NCBI GenBank assembly: GCA_035533755.1
Contig: DATLTC010000053.1
Span: 50,820 to 114,819, forward strand
Reading direction: 5' to 3'
From: Gemmatimonadaceae bacterium
GTDB taxonomy: Bacteria > Gemmatimonadota > Gemmatimonadetes > Gemmatimonadales > Gemmatimonadaceae
Length of the DNA stretch: 64,000 bases
Every line of letters starts with the position of its first letter. The first letter of the stretch is position 1. Positions 54,541 through 63,357 of the stretch are shown piece after piece. Under the pieces are notes generated by a model. The model ran no database searches and was not told the DNA's origin. It saw only the letters and a program-made list of their open reading frames with translations. The position numbers and the translations under genes are program-made.

Positions 54541-55841
54541 GGCGACCCTCCGACCGACCGATTCGGAGCATAGGTGAGGCGAATGCGGGGGCGCAACGCC
54601 AGCGGTCCCTTGGACGAGTAGAACCAGTATTCGGCCCCGCTCTCCCCTTCGAGGGCCGTCCGGAGCGCGAGGGCCCGCGGATCGGTGGCCGTGAGCCCAG
54701 TGTGCCAGGCCCGCACGAGCTGCACCATCTCAAACTGGCGGAGTCCGCTGTCGGCCGGCGCGAACCGCTCGAGCGTATCGAGTCCGATCGCGCCCGCCGC
54801 GGCGAGCAGCCGCAACGCGCGGCCCAGATCGGTGATCGCCGACGACGCGAGCAGCGCCTGCGGCCACACCGTGGTGCTGTCGCGGGCATCGGGCGAGAGG
54901 GGGTTGGGCACCTGCATGAGCAGCAGCGTGGCCCGCACCACGGTGGACGAATCGACGATCGACGACGGCAAGTTGAACCGCAGATACACGCGGTGTCCCG
55001 GCAGGCCGCCCACGGTGAGGAGCGGCGCCGTGGTGTTGGGCGTGCCCTTGAGCACGATCAGGTAATCCTGCAGATCGTTGATGAGCGGACTCCCCACCGG
55101 CGTCCGGGTCATCGGCGACAGCGAGAGGAAGGTCACCCCCGTGGTGTCGCCGTGGGGCGCCGGTTTGAACATCAGTTGTGGCGGCACGAAATTGACCGAC
55201 GTGCCGATGCGGATCTGCGCGCGATCGGTGCCGGTGACCTGGATGCCGATGCGCAGGGGCCGGCCATGCGAGAGCTTGTAGTACACGGAATCGTTGGACA
55301 GCGGCACCTTCAAGCTGTCGACCAGCGACTCGGGCGCGAAGGTCTTGGAACCCAGCAGGCGGTCGGGCGAGAACAGGGGCGCGAGCACGGCAACGGCGGT
55401 GTCGGTGGCCGAGCTGTCGGTGCCGCCCGTATCGACGTCGTACAGACTGATCGTCACCGGCGCGCCGGGCTTGGTCTCGGAGGTGTCCACCCGCAGCATG
55501 AGCGACGCGCTGTCCACGCCGACGATCGCCGAATCCGTCGGCGAGTTGGTGGGCACGTAGAAGGTGGGCAGCGAGTCGTAGCGGATGATGGCGCGGGTAT
55601 CGAGCGTGTCGCCCCGCGTCCCGATGAGCAGGAACGGCTCCTGCCCGATGGCCGGGAAGCCGGAGACGGACGAGTCGATCATCACCGCATCCACCACCGT
55701 ATCGCGCAGCGAATCCGCCAACCCCGGACAGAGCGAGGGGCAGGCGGCGTTCGATTCGAGATTATCGCTGCAGGCGCCGATACCGGCGGCGACCACTGCC
55801 GCGACCGCAAATACAACCCATCGGCTACGGGGCAAGTGCAC
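54537..55841 (-). CDS. Lipoprotein with repeated beta segments, function unknown
   Basis: 434 residues. The signal ends in a lipobox (AAGIGACS). Asp/Ser/Thr-rich beta segments follow, including two similar blocks (TVVDAVMIDSSVSGFP and SLMLRVDTSETKPGAPVTISLYDV; VYLRFNLPSSIVDSSTVVRATLLLM), a pattern seen in cell-surface carbohydrate- or adhesion-like proteins. I cannot assign a family. It lies 19 bases after cdd and couples to the PorV-like gene. Confidence 0.7.
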   Translation of the reverse strand: MHLPRSRWVVFAVAAVVAAGIGACSDNLESNAACPSLCPGLADSLRDTVVDAVMIDSSVSGFPAIGQEPFLLIGTRGDTLDTRAIIRYDSLPTFYVPTNSPTDSAIVGVDSASLMLRVDTSETKPGAPVTISLYDVDTGGTDSSATDTAVAVLAPLFSPDRLLGSKTFAPESLVDSLKVPLSNDSVYYKLSHGRPLRIGIQVTGTDRAQIRIGTSVNFVPPQLMFKPAPHGDTTGVTFLSLSPMTRTPVGSPLINDLQDYLIVLKGTPNTTAPLLTVGGLPGHRVYLRFNLPSSIVDSSTVVRATLLLMQVPNPLSPDARDSTTVWPQALLASSAITDLGRALRLLAAAGAIGLDTLERFAPADSGLRQFEMVQLVRAWHTGLTATDPRALALRTALEGESGAEYWFYSSKGPLALRPRIRLTYAPNRSVGGSP

Positions 55842-55860
55842 TACGACCGTCCACGGGTGA

Positions 55861-56313
55861 CTAGTGACGACTGTGATCCAGAGAGTGGGGCGTGAAGGCG
55901 TGGGGCAGCAATTCGTTCAACGTCCAACGCGCCTCGCGCCCGCCCCGCGTGACGCTGAGCACCACCAGTTCCGGCGCGAATTCCACGAGCGCCTGGCGGC
56001 AGACGCCGCACGGCGGCGTCGGCTCCTCGGCCTCGGTCGCGATCGCCACGGCAAGGAACTCGCGCCGCCCCTCGGCCACCGCCGCGCCCAGCGCCACGCG
56101 CTCGGCGCACACGCCGGCGGGATAGGCGGCGTTCTCCACGTTGCAGCCCGCGGTGATCGTGCCGTCCAATGCCAGAAGTGCCGCGCCCACGCGGAATTGC
56201 GAGTACGGCGCGTAGGCCCGCTCCATGGCCTCGGCCGCGCGGTTGCGCAACTCGGCCAGCGTGCGCGCCACGAGGGCACTCGACGCGTCACCGGTGGCCG
56301 CGCGAACCGTCAT
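55861..56313 (-). CDS. cdd: Cytidine deaminase
   Basis: 150 residues. It shows YAPYSQFRVGAALLALDG, the CAERVALG catalytic segment and the zinc Cys pair PPCGVCRQALVEF. It deaminates cytidine and deoxycytidine to uridine products. ATG 56313 overlaps the deoB stop by four bases; together they form a nucleoside-salvage pair. Confidence 0.93.
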   Translation of the reverse strand: MTVRAATGDASSALVARTLAELRNRAAEAMERAYAPYSQFRVGAALLALDGTITAGCNVENAAYPAGVCAERVALGAAVAEGRREFLAVAIATEAEEPTPPCGVCRQALVEFAPELVVLSVTRGGREARWTLNELLPHAFTPHSLDHSRH

Positions 56314-57482
56314 GCGGCGACCAACTCGGCCAGGAACGACGTGCCGCGCCCCCGGTACGTGAGGCCGAACCATTCGGACACCGTGGCGCCCAGGTCCGCG
56401 AACGTGCTGCGCCGCCCCAGGTCCCGCGGCTGGACGCGGCCGCCGAGCACCAGCAACGGCACGCACTCGCGCGCGTGGTCGGTGGATGCCGTGGTCGGGT
56501 CGTTGCCGTGGTCAGCCGTGATGAACAGGAGATCGTCCTCGTGGAGCGCGGACAGGAGGCCGGGAAGCGCCGCGTCGAATTCCCGCAGCGCACCATAAAA
56601 CCCCGGAATGTCGTTCCGGTGCCCGAATTGTTGGTCGAAATCTAGTAGGTTGGCGAACAGGAACCCACCGGCGTCGCCTCCGATCCAGTCGGCGATGGCC
56701 ACCAGCCCACCGGCATTGTTGGCGAAGTGGCGCGAGGTGATCCCACGCCCCGCGAACAGGTCGTCCACCTTGCCCACCCCGTGGCGCGGAATCCCGGCCG
56801 TCTGGAGCGCGTCGAGCAGCGTTTCCCCGGGCGGCTGGATGGAGAAATCGCGGCGATTGGCCGTGCGGCGGTAGGCGCCCGGCACCCCTTCGAACGGACG
56901 CGCGATGACGCGCGACACGTCGTGCGGCGGCTGCAGCATGCGGCGCGCGATCCGGCACCCCTCGTACAGCTCGGCGAGCGGAATCACCGCCTCGTGGGCG
57001 GCGATCTGGAAGACCGAATCGGCCGAGGTGTAGAGAATCCATTGGCCCGTGCGCTGATGCTCCGGCCCGAAGCGGTCGATGACGACGGTTCCGCTGCTGA
57101 CCATGTTGCCGATCACGCCCCGTCCGGTGAGCCGCGCGAATTCGTCCACCACATCAGCCGGGAATCCACGGGGATAGGTGGGAAAGGGCCGCGCCAGGTG
57201 GAGGCCGGCGATCTCCCAATGTCCCGTGGTGCTGTCCTTGCCGGCCGAGTTGGGCTCCATGAGCCCCCACGCCGCCGTGGCGTGGCGCTCGGGCGCGACG
57301 CCGGCCAGCGGCGCGATGTTGCCCAGGCCGGCGCGCTGCAGGTTGGGAAGATCGAATCCGCCGGGAATGGCCCGCGACAGGTTGCCCAGCGTGTCGCTGC
57401 CCACGTCGCCGTAGGCGGCGGCGTCGGGGGCCGCGCCCATGCCGACCCCGTCGAGCACGACGATGGCGGCGCGTTTGGTCAT
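56310..57482 (-). CDS. deoB: Phosphopentomutase
   Basis: 390 residues, alkaline-phosphatase superfamily. VVLDGVGMGAAPDA and GSDTLGN contain metal and phospho-Thr sites; DRFGPEHQ and FITADHGNDPTT carry the further metal ligands. It interconverts ribose-1- and ribose-5-phosphate in nucleoside breakdown. ATG 57482 overlaps the alr stop. Confidence 0.95.
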   Translation of the reverse strand: MTKRAAIVVLDGVGMGAAPDAAAYGDVGSDTLGNLSRAIPGGFDLPNLQRAGLGNIAPLAGVAPERHATAAWGLMEPNSAGKDSTTGHWEIAGLHLARPFPTYPRGFPADVVDEFARLTGRGVIGNMVSSGTVVIDRFGPEHQRTGQWILYTSADSVFQIAAHEAVIPLAELYEGCRIARRMLQPPHDVSRVIARPFEGVPGAYRRTANRRDFSIQPPGETLLDALQTAGIPRHGVGKVDDLFAGRGITSRHFANNAGGLVAIADWIGGDAGGFLFANLLDFDQQFGHRNDIPGFYGALREFDAALPGLLSALHEDDLLFITADHGNDPTTASTDHARECVPLLVLGGRVQPRDLGRRSTFADLGATVSEWFGLTYRGRGTSFLAELVAA

Positions 57483-58558
57483 GGCTGGTCTCCGTAGATG
57501 CGCGGCAGGCGCGAATGCAGTTCGGTGAGCAGTTCGTACGGCGACAGGTGTCCGAACCGCGCGATGTCCTGCACGGTGAGCAGATCGTCGCCGTCGCGGC
57601 CGATGAGCGTGACGACGTCGCCCACCGCGCAGGGCACGTCGGTCACGTCGACCATGGTCATGTCCATGGTCACGGCGCCGGCCACGGGCACGCGGCGCCC
57701 ATGGACCAGGGCCCATCCGCGATTTCCCAGGGCGCGACGATAGCCGTCGGCGTAGCCGAGGGGCAGCGTGGCGATGCGGCGCGGCCAGTCTTCGGGGTGC
57801 GAACCGGGCGGCGGATAGGTGGCGCCATAGCTCACGGTGTCGCCGTCGCGGATGGCGCGCAGCTCGACGATGCGCGCCCGCACGGCCACGACGGGCTGGG
57901 GATCGAGCCCGGCCGCGGTGCCCACGCCATACAGGAAGATGCCGGGCCGCACGAGGTCCCATCGCGACGGGCCCGCGGCGTGTTCGATGGCCGCCGACGA
58001 CTCGGCGTGCAGCAGTTGCGGGCGCACGGCGAGCGTGGACAGCGCGTCGGTGAATCGCTGCGTCTGCGCCGCCACCGATGCCCGGTCCTTGAGCACGGAG
58101 TGGAAGTGCGTGAACGCGCCCTCGGGCGGATACCGGGCCAGGAGTTCGCGGACCTCGCCGATCTCGCGCCAGGGCACGCCGGCGCGATTCATCCCGGTGT
58201 CGATGGACAGGTGCCAGGGCGCGCCGCTCGGGCCCCAGGCGGCGATGGCATCGCGGTCGCCGAGGGCGGGCCGGAGGCCGGCGGCGCGCGCGGCGTCGAA
58301 GGTCTCGGGCAGGATGGGCGTGACCACGAGGATGGGGCGCGTGATGCCGGCGGCGCGGAGTTCCTCGCCCTCTTCGATGGTGCCGACGCCGTAGCCCCAG
58401 GGGTCCACCGCTTCGAGCGCGCGCGCCACGCCCACCGCGCCCAGACCATAGGCGTCGGCTTTGATCATCGGCAGCAGCGGCACGCGCGCCGCGGCGGCGA
58501 CCCGGGCTGCATTGCGCGTCAGCGCTCCGAGGTCGATCTCGACCCAGGCGCGCGTCAT
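57479..58558 (-). CDS. alr: Alanine racemase
   Basis: 359 residues. The PLP lysine is in LLPMIKADAYGLGAVGVARAL. The substrate-contact segment is HLSIDTGMNRAGV, and SYGATYPPPG holds the second-subunit Tyr. It makes D-alanine for peptidoglycan. ATG 58558 (MTRAWVEIDLGAL) matches the family start; it lies 31 bases after the predicted transcription start. First in the alr-deoB-cdd-lipoprotein-kinase chain. Confidence 0.95.
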   Translation of the reverse strand: MTRAWVEIDLGALTRNAARVAAAARVPLLPMIKADAYGLGAVGVARALEAVDPWGYGVGTIEEGEELRAAGITRPILVVTPILPETFDAARAAGLRPALGDRDAIAAWGPSGAPWHLSIDTGMNRAGVPWREIGEVRELLARYPPEGAFTHFHSVLKDRASVAAQTQRFTDALSTLAVRPQLLHAESSAAIEHAAGPSRWDLVRPGIFLYGVGTAAGLDPQPVVAVRARIVELRAIRDGDTVSYGATYPPPGSHPEDWPRRIATLPLGYADGYRRALGNRGWALVHGRRVPVAGAVTMDMTMVDVTDVPCAVGDVVTLIGRDGDDLLTVQDIARFGHLSPYELLTELHSRLPRIYGDQP

Positions 58559-58569
58559 GTCCCGTATCA

Positions 58570-58623
58570 TTGAGCTATCATTTGCAGGGCGGGTAGTATA
58601 TCGGACGCACGGAGGCGAGGCAA
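58570..58623. promoter_or_regulatory. Face-to-face promoters of alr and mazG
   Basis: Minus strand for alr: -35 TTGCCT (58623-58618), 17-base spacer, -10 TATACT (58600-58595). Plus strand for mazG: -35 TTGAGC (58570-58575), 18-base spacer, -10 TAGTAT (58594-58599). The two elements share the central TATA bases. Confidence 0.5.
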
Positions 58624-59397
58624 GTGAAACAGCCACTTGAAGATACGCTTGCATTGATGAGAGATCTGCGCAAGCGCTGCGAATGGGACGCGGCGCAGAC
58701 GCACGAATCGCTGCGCCCCTATCTGATCGAGGAGGCGCACGAGGTGGACGACGCGATCCGCCTGGGGGACGATGGGCAGCTGAAGGAGGAGTTGGGCGAC
58801 CTGCTGTTCCAGGTGCTGTTCCACTCCGTGGTGGCCGAGGAGCGGGGCGCGTTCACCATCGACGACGTGGCGGGGACGTTCATCGCGAAGATGAAGGCGC
58901 GGCATCCGCATCTGTACGGCGACGGGGTGCGGGAGCCGTGGGAAGCGCAGAAGGCAAAGAAGCGGGAGCGCATCGCCGACGGCTTGCCGTCGGGGCTGCC
59001 CAGCCTGCACCGCGCGTTCCGGCTGCAGGAGCGCGCCGCGGGGGTGGGGTTCGACTGGCCCGACGTGGCGGGCCCGCTGGAGAAGGTGGAGGAGGAACTG
59101 GGCGAGGTGCGGGCCGAGCTGGCGGCGATGCCCGAGCGGCCGGAGCACGGGCCGCTATATGATAACGCTCATGGACTACTGGAAGCCGAGATGGGCGATC
59201 TGCTGTTCGCGGTGGTGAACGTGTGCCGCAAGGCGGGGGTGCATCCGGCGCTGGCGCTGGACAGGGCCAACGCGAAGTTCACGCGACGATTCGAGAAGAT
59301 CGAGGAGAAGGCGAAGGCGCGGGGGGTGGACGTGCGGACCGCCGGCCTGGAGACGTTGGATGGGTTATGGGATGAAGCGAAGGCGGAAGGGCTGTAG
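58624..59397 (+). CDS. mazG: Nucleoside triphosphate pyrophosphohydrolase MazG
   Basis: 257 residues with two MazG domains. The first has CEWDAAQTHESLRPYLIEEAHEV and GDLLFQVLFHSVVAEERG with the EExxE metal site. The second has VEEELGEVRAELAAM and EAEMGDLLFAVVNVCRKAGV. It hydrolyses noncanonical and damaged NTPs. GTG 58624 follows GGAGGCAA. Divergent from alr and convergent with asnS. Confidence 0.95.
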   Translation: MKQPLEDTLALMRDLRKRCEWDAAQTHESLRPYLIEEAHEVDDAIRLGDDGQLKEELGDLLFQVLFHSVVAEERGAFTIDDVAGTFIAKMKARHPHLYGDGVREPWEAQKAKKRERIADGLPSGLPSLHRAFRLQERAAGVGFDWPDVAGPLEKVEEELGEVRAELAAMPERPEHGPLYDNAHGLLEAEMGDLLFAVVNVCRKAGVHPALALDRANAKFTRRFEKIEEKAKARGVDVRTAGLETLDGLWDEAKAEGL

Positions 59398-59401
59398 AGG
59401 G

Positions 59402-59433
59402 GACGGTAGGGCGGTAGGACGGTAGAGGGGTAG
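59402..59433. repeat. Short 8-bp direct repeats between mazG and asnS
   Basis: Four consecutive 8-base units (GACGGTAG, GGCGGTAG, GACGGTAG, AGGGGTAG) fill the start of the 61-base gap between convergent mazG and asnS. Likely simple-sequence drift. Confidence 0.6.
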
Positions 59434-59458
59434 GACCGACCTCTCCCGTCTCCCGCCG

Positions 59459-60751
59459 TCACGGCCGCAGCCGGTACATCATCCTCGGAAAGGCGATCAC
59501 TTCCCGGATGTGCTGCAGCCCGCAGATCCACGCCACCGTCCGCTCGAGCCCGAGCCCGAACCCGGCGTGCGTGAAGGTCCCGTACTTGCGCAGTTCCAGA
59601 TACCACCCGTACGCGTCCATCGGCAGCCCTTCGTCGGTGATCCGCTGCACCAGACGATCGTAGTCGTCCTCGCGCTGCGACCCGCCGATGATCTCCCCGT
59701 ACCCCTCGGGCGCCAGACAGTCGTCGCACAACACGGTGCGCGGATCGTCCGGGTTCTCCTTCATATAGAAGGCCTTGGCCTCCTTGGGATAGTTGATCAC
59801 GAACACGGGCGTCGCGTAGTCCTCCACCAGCAGCGCCTCGTCCTCGGCGCCCAGATCGTCGCCCCACTTCACGGTGCTGCCCTTCTTCTGCAGCGTGGCC
59901 ACGGCGTCGGTGTAGTTGATGCGCGGAAAGGGCGCCTTCACGGCTTCCAGCTTGCTCACGTCGCGCTCCAGCTCCTTCAACTCCGCCTGCCGCCGCTCCA
60001 GCACCCGCTGCACCAGGTACGACACGAAGTCCTCCTGCAACTTCATGTTGTCCTCCGAATCGTTCCACGCCACCTCGGGCTCGATCATCCAGAACTCGGT
60101 CAGGTGCCGCCGCGTCTTGGACTTCTCGGCGCGGAAGGTGGGGCCGAACGTATATATCTTTCCATATGCCGCGGCCGCCGCCTCGCCGTACAGCTGGCCG
60201 GTCTGCGCCAGATACGCCGTGCCCTCCTCGAAGTACTCGGTGGAAAACAGCCCGCTGCGCTCGCCGATGGCCGCCGTGAGGATGGGCGTGTCCACGCGCA
60301 GGAACCCGCGCGCGTAGAAGAAGTCGTGGATGGCCTGCTCGAGCTCGTTGCGCACGCTGGCGATGGCCCGCTGGCGCGGACTGCGCAGCCAGAGATGCCG
60401 GTTGTCGAGCAGGAAGTCGATCCCGTGCTCCTTGGGCTGGATGGGATAGTCGGTGGGACTGGTGCCGATGATCTCCAGACCGGTCACGCCCAGCTCGTAG
60501 CCGCCCGGCGAGCGCGGCTCGGCGCGCACCTCGCCGGTCACGGCCACCGAGGTCTCCAGCGTCAGCTCGGCAAACCGCTCCCATACCTCGGGGGCCACCT
60601 GGCTCTTCACGAACACCGCCTGCGCCGTTCCGGTGCCATCCCGGATCACGGCGAACGCGATCTTGCCCGAGGAACGAACGTGGGTCACCCAACCGCGGAC
60701 GGTGACGGATTGGCCAACATGGCCGGCGAGTTCAGCGATGCGTGGGGTCAT
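59459..60751 (-). CDS. asnS: Asparaginyl-tRNA synthetase
   Basis: 430 residues, class IIb. The N-terminal OB fold (VRGWVTHVRSSGKIAFAVIRDG), motif 2 (FGPTFRAEKSKTRRHLTEFWMIEPE) and motif 3 (GFGLGLERTVAWICGLQHIREVI, FPR) identify it. The AsnRS-specific insertion lacks the AspRS bacterial GAD domain. ATG 60751. The presence of AsnRS means direct Asn-tRNA charging. Confidence 0.95.
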   Translation of the reverse strand: MTPRIAELAGHVGQSVTVRGWVTHVRSSGKIAFAVIRDGTGTAQAVFVKSQVAPEVWERFAELTLETSVAVTGEVRAEPRSPGGYELGVTGLEIIGTSPTDYPIQPKEHGIDFLLDNRHLWLRSPRQRAIASVRNELEQAIHDFFYARGFLRVDTPILTAAIGERSGLFSTEYFEEGTAYLAQTGQLYGEAAAAAYGKIYTFGPTFRAEKSKTRRHLTEFWMIEPEVAWNDSEDNMKLQEDFVSYLVQRVLERRQAELKELERDVSKLEAVKAPFPRINYTDAVATLQKKGSTVKWGDDLGAEDEALLVEDYATPVFVINYPKEAKAFYMKENPDDPRTVLCDDCLAPEGYGEIIGGSQREDDYDRLVQRITDEGLPMDAYGWYLELRKYGTFTHAGFGLGLERTVAWICGLQHIREVIAFPRMMYRLRP

Positions 60752-60874
60752 GGGGGAGAACGCTATCGCGCCCCCGAAAAGAAATGAACCCCCGCGGCGC
60801 GGGTCCGCCCACTGGTCCCGCCAATGGAAATGCGCGAGCTTGCAGGCAGTGTGGACCCCCACGCCGGAGACTCC

Positions 60875-61036
60875 GTGAAGAAGCATCGCACCCAGATCCC
60901 CGATTTCTCGCGCAAACAGCCGTCGCACCCTGAAGCCGACACGCTGAAGGCGCCGCCGTCGGCGCCCGTGCACCGGCCCGCTCCGATCGTCAAGCCCAAG
61001 ACGACGTCGGCCAAGTCCGGGCGACGCGGCCAGTAG
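60875..61036 (+). CDS. Small basic protein, function unknown
   Basis: 53 residues from GTG 60875 (KKHRTQIPDFSRKQPSHPEAD, ending KSGRRGQ). It is rich in Lys, Arg, Pro and Ser, with no membrane segment or Cys. A GGAG site lies five bases before the GTG. A longer reading from ATG 60824 is also open. The PP2C gene starts 12 bases after its stop, so it is probably co-transcribed. It could also be a non-coding leader. Confidence 0.4.
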   Translation: MKKHRTQIPDFSRKQPSHPEADTLKAPPSAPVHRPAPIVKPKTTSAKSGRRGQ

Positions 61037-61048
61037 CCGCCGACACCC

Positions 61049-61936
61049 GTGACCCACGCCGACCCGCTGGCGGGCGCGATCTCGGCGTCTACCGGATCTC
61101 GCCCACGCGACAACGAACTCGATCTGTTCGGCCTCACGCATCCGGGGCACGTGCGGACCGAGAATCAGGATCACTTCCTGCTGGGCACCATCCACGCGCA
61201 GGTCGTGATCCACGCCACGAGCTTGCCGTCGCCCGAGCGACTGCCCGTGCACGGCGAGCGGCTGGCGACGATCATGCTCGTGGCCGACGGGGTGGGCGGC
61301 GGGAGCGAGGGGGGCGAGGCCAGCCAGCTCGCCGTGGAATCGATCACCCGGTACGTGTCGTCCACCATGCGGTGCTGCCACCAGGCGGGCACCACCGCCG
61401 ACGAGGAGTTCCTGGGGTCGCTGCGCGCGGCGGCGCTCGAAGCCCACGCGGCCGTGCTCGCCCAGGCGGCGGCGCGGGATCTGCCGCGGGTCATGGCCAC
61501 CACGCTCACGCTCGTGATCGCGGTGTGGCCGTGGGCGTACGTGGTCCAGGTGGGCGACAGTCGCTGCTACTTCTACGCCAACGGCGAGCTGCGGCAGGTC
61601 ACCCGCGACCAGACCGTGGCCCAGGACCTGGTGGACATGGGCGTCCTGCCGCCCGAGCGGGCGGCGGCATCGCCATACAGCCACGTGCTCGCCCGCGCCA
61701 TCGGCGCCGAGGAGGCCACGCCCGAAGTGGCGCACCTCAACATCCGGCAGCGCGGCAGCGTCCTGCTGCTCTGCAGCGACGGACTCACCAAGCACGTTTC
61801 GGATGACGAGATCGCGGAGCACCTGCGCACGATGACGTCTTCGGAGCAGGTCTGCCGGGCCCTCGTGGAACTCGCGCTCGCGCGCGGGGGCACCGACAAC
61901 ATCACGGTGCTCACGGGGCGGGCCACCGGCAACTGA
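61049..61936 (+). CDS. PP2C-family protein phosphatase
   Basis: 295 residues. PP2C/SpoIIE-type motifs are present in order: RTENQDHF, VADGVGGGSEGG, VVQVGDSRCYF, LCSDGLTKHVSDDEI and GGTDNITVLTGR, giving all metal-binding Asp. It dephosphorylates Ser/Thr sites; no partner kinase is near. Start is GTG 61049. It ends before a large inverted repeat. Confidence 0.9.
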   Translation: MTHADPLAGAISASTGSRPRDNELDLFGLTHPGHVRTENQDHFLLGTIHAQVVIHATSLPSPERLPVHGERLATIMLVADGVGGGSEGGEASQLAVESITRYVSSTMRCCHQAGTTADEEFLGSLRAAALEAHAAVLAQAAARDLPRVMATTLTLVIAVWPWAYVVQVGDSRCYFYANGELRQVTRDQTVAQDLVDMGVLPPERAAASPYSHVLARAIGAEEATPEVAHLNIRQRGSVLLLCSDGLTKHVSDDEIAEHLRTMTSSEQVCRALVELALARGGTDNITVLTGRATGN

Positions 61937-61964
61937 ACCGCCGTCCGTGCACGGCGGACGGGCC

Positions 61965-62014
61965 GGATGCACGACGGCGCCGGAAGCGAATGCCCCCGGC
62001 GCCGTCGTGCATCC
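61965..62014. terminator. Large perfect hairpin between convergent genes
   Basis: A perfect 19-bp inverted repeat (61965-61983 with 61996-62014) around a 12-base loop, between the PP2C stop (61936) and the stop of the convergent secreted protein (62029). There is no T-run on either strand. It probably works as a bidirectional transcription barrier or 3'-end stabiliser. A smaller hairpin precedes it at 61941-61961. Confidence 0.6.
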
Positions 62015-62028
62015 AGCGTTCGCGACGA

Positions 62029-63345
62029 CTAATGGCCGCCGCCGGTGCGGTGCGCGGTGCGGCCGCCCGAACTGCCGGACGACGATCCCGCGCTTCCCGC
62101 CGAGCCGGACGACGAGCCACCGCCGCCCGAAGGCGCCCACGAACCGCGGGCTCCCGAGGAACCCGTGCTCTGCCCCTGCCCCTGCACGTAGCCGCGGCCC
62201 TTCACCACGCGGCCGTGCGCGCCCTGGTTGGGATTCACGACCACGACCACGGGCTGCGCCCCCGGATACCAGCCACCGTATCCGTAGCCACCGTAGCCAT
62301 AGCCGCCGTATCCGTAGCCGTACCCGAAGTTCGAATAGGGGGAGTAGTAGCCGTACGGGGAGTAATAGCCGTAGGGGTTACCCCACATCGAGTAGGCATA
62401 CGGGGAGTAGGCGCAGTTGTTGTAGTAGTCCCAGCCGAACGCCGAATACGGACACGCCGCGCGTGTCGAGTCGCCGGCGGTGCTGCCCACCACGCCGTTC
62501 AAGCGGCCCGGAGCCACGGCGTCGCCGTACGCGCCGGGCTGCCCCTGTCCCGCCGGCCGGATGGCGAACTTGTTGGGATACGACATCGCCACCAGCACGT
62601 CGAGCACGCGGCCGGGCACGCCAGCGTTGGCGAGCTGCACGAGCTGGTCGCCGTCCACGGCGGGGACATCTCCGCGATTGGCCAGCCAGGCTTCCACCAC
62701 CGGCGCATCCAGGTGGTGCGATGCTTCGGCGATGTCGTCCAGGTTCAGCGGCGACGCGGCGGAGATGCGCGCCGCGCTCATGGCGAGTGAGCGATTGCCC
62801 AGCGCCGCCGTGATCTCCGGCGGCAGGTTGGCGGGGTTGCTGGCCTCGCGATAGACATTCACGCGCACGCCGGAATTCTTGCCCGAGGTGAGACCCTGCA
62901 CGTCGAGCCACTCGCCGTTGGCCGACATGGCGATGAGCGAGGTCGTCTCGCGCCGCACGCCGTTCCCGCACGAGTAGTCGGAGTGCAGGTACACGCGCTC
63001 GGCGTCGCCGGACCAGGAAGCGCTCTCCCATCCCGTGCACCCTTCACGCGCGGTGACGATGCGCTGCCCGGTGGCGTCGACGCGTTCGCGCGCCGTGATC
63101 TTGCCGTTGGTCACGGTCATGATGTCCACGGCCGAGGTGCCCGACGCGGGCACCACGCACATGAGCGGCGTGCCGGCGCCGGAGGGCGCGGCGGCGGGTT
63201 GCCAGCAGCCCATCCAGGCGTCCCAGCGGGCGTCGGCGCGCCCGGTCTGCGCGGCGGCCGGCGAAGCCGAAAGGCTCAGCGCGGCGGCGGCCACGAGCGC
63301 GCTCGTCGACACGGCGCGCAAGGCAAGCATCGTTGGATTCTTCAT
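62029..63345 (-). CDS. Secreted protein with Tyr/Gly-rich tail, function unknown
   Basis: 438 residues. A signal peptide ends SPAAAQT. Residues about 35-160 are a beta-rich domain with Cys. Residues about 160-260 have helical repeats with Leu/Ala. Residues about 305-370 are strikingly Tyr/Gly-rich (NPYGYYSPYGYYS, GYGYGGYGYGGYG), and the tail is Ser/Gly/Arg-rich (SSGSAGSAGSSSGSSGG). This is a surface-protein-like composition. No family recognised. It has GAGGGG before ATG 63345. Confidence 0.75.
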   Translation of the reverse strand: MKNPTMLALRAVSTSALVAAAALSLSASPAAAQTGRADARWDAWMGCWQPAAAPSGAGTPLMCVVPASGTSAVDIMTVTNGKITARERVDATGQRIVTAREGCTGWESASWSGDAERVYLHSDYSCGNGVRRETTSLIAMSANGEWLDVQGLTSGKNSGVRVNVYREASNPANLPPEITAALGNRSLAMSAARISAASPLNLDDIAEASHHLDAPVVEAWLANRGDVPAVDGDQLVQLANAGVPGRVLDVLVAMSYPNKFAIRPAGQGQPGAYGDAVAPGRLNGVVGSTAGDSTRAACPYSAFGWDYYNNCAYSPYAYSMWGNPYGYYSPYGYYSPYSNFGYGYGYGGYGYGGYGYGGWYPGAQPVVVVVNPNQGAHGRVVKGRGYVQGQGQSTGSSGARGSWAPSGGGGSSSGSAGSAGSSSGSSGGRTAHRTGGGH

Positions 63346-63357
63346 ATGCCGATCCCC

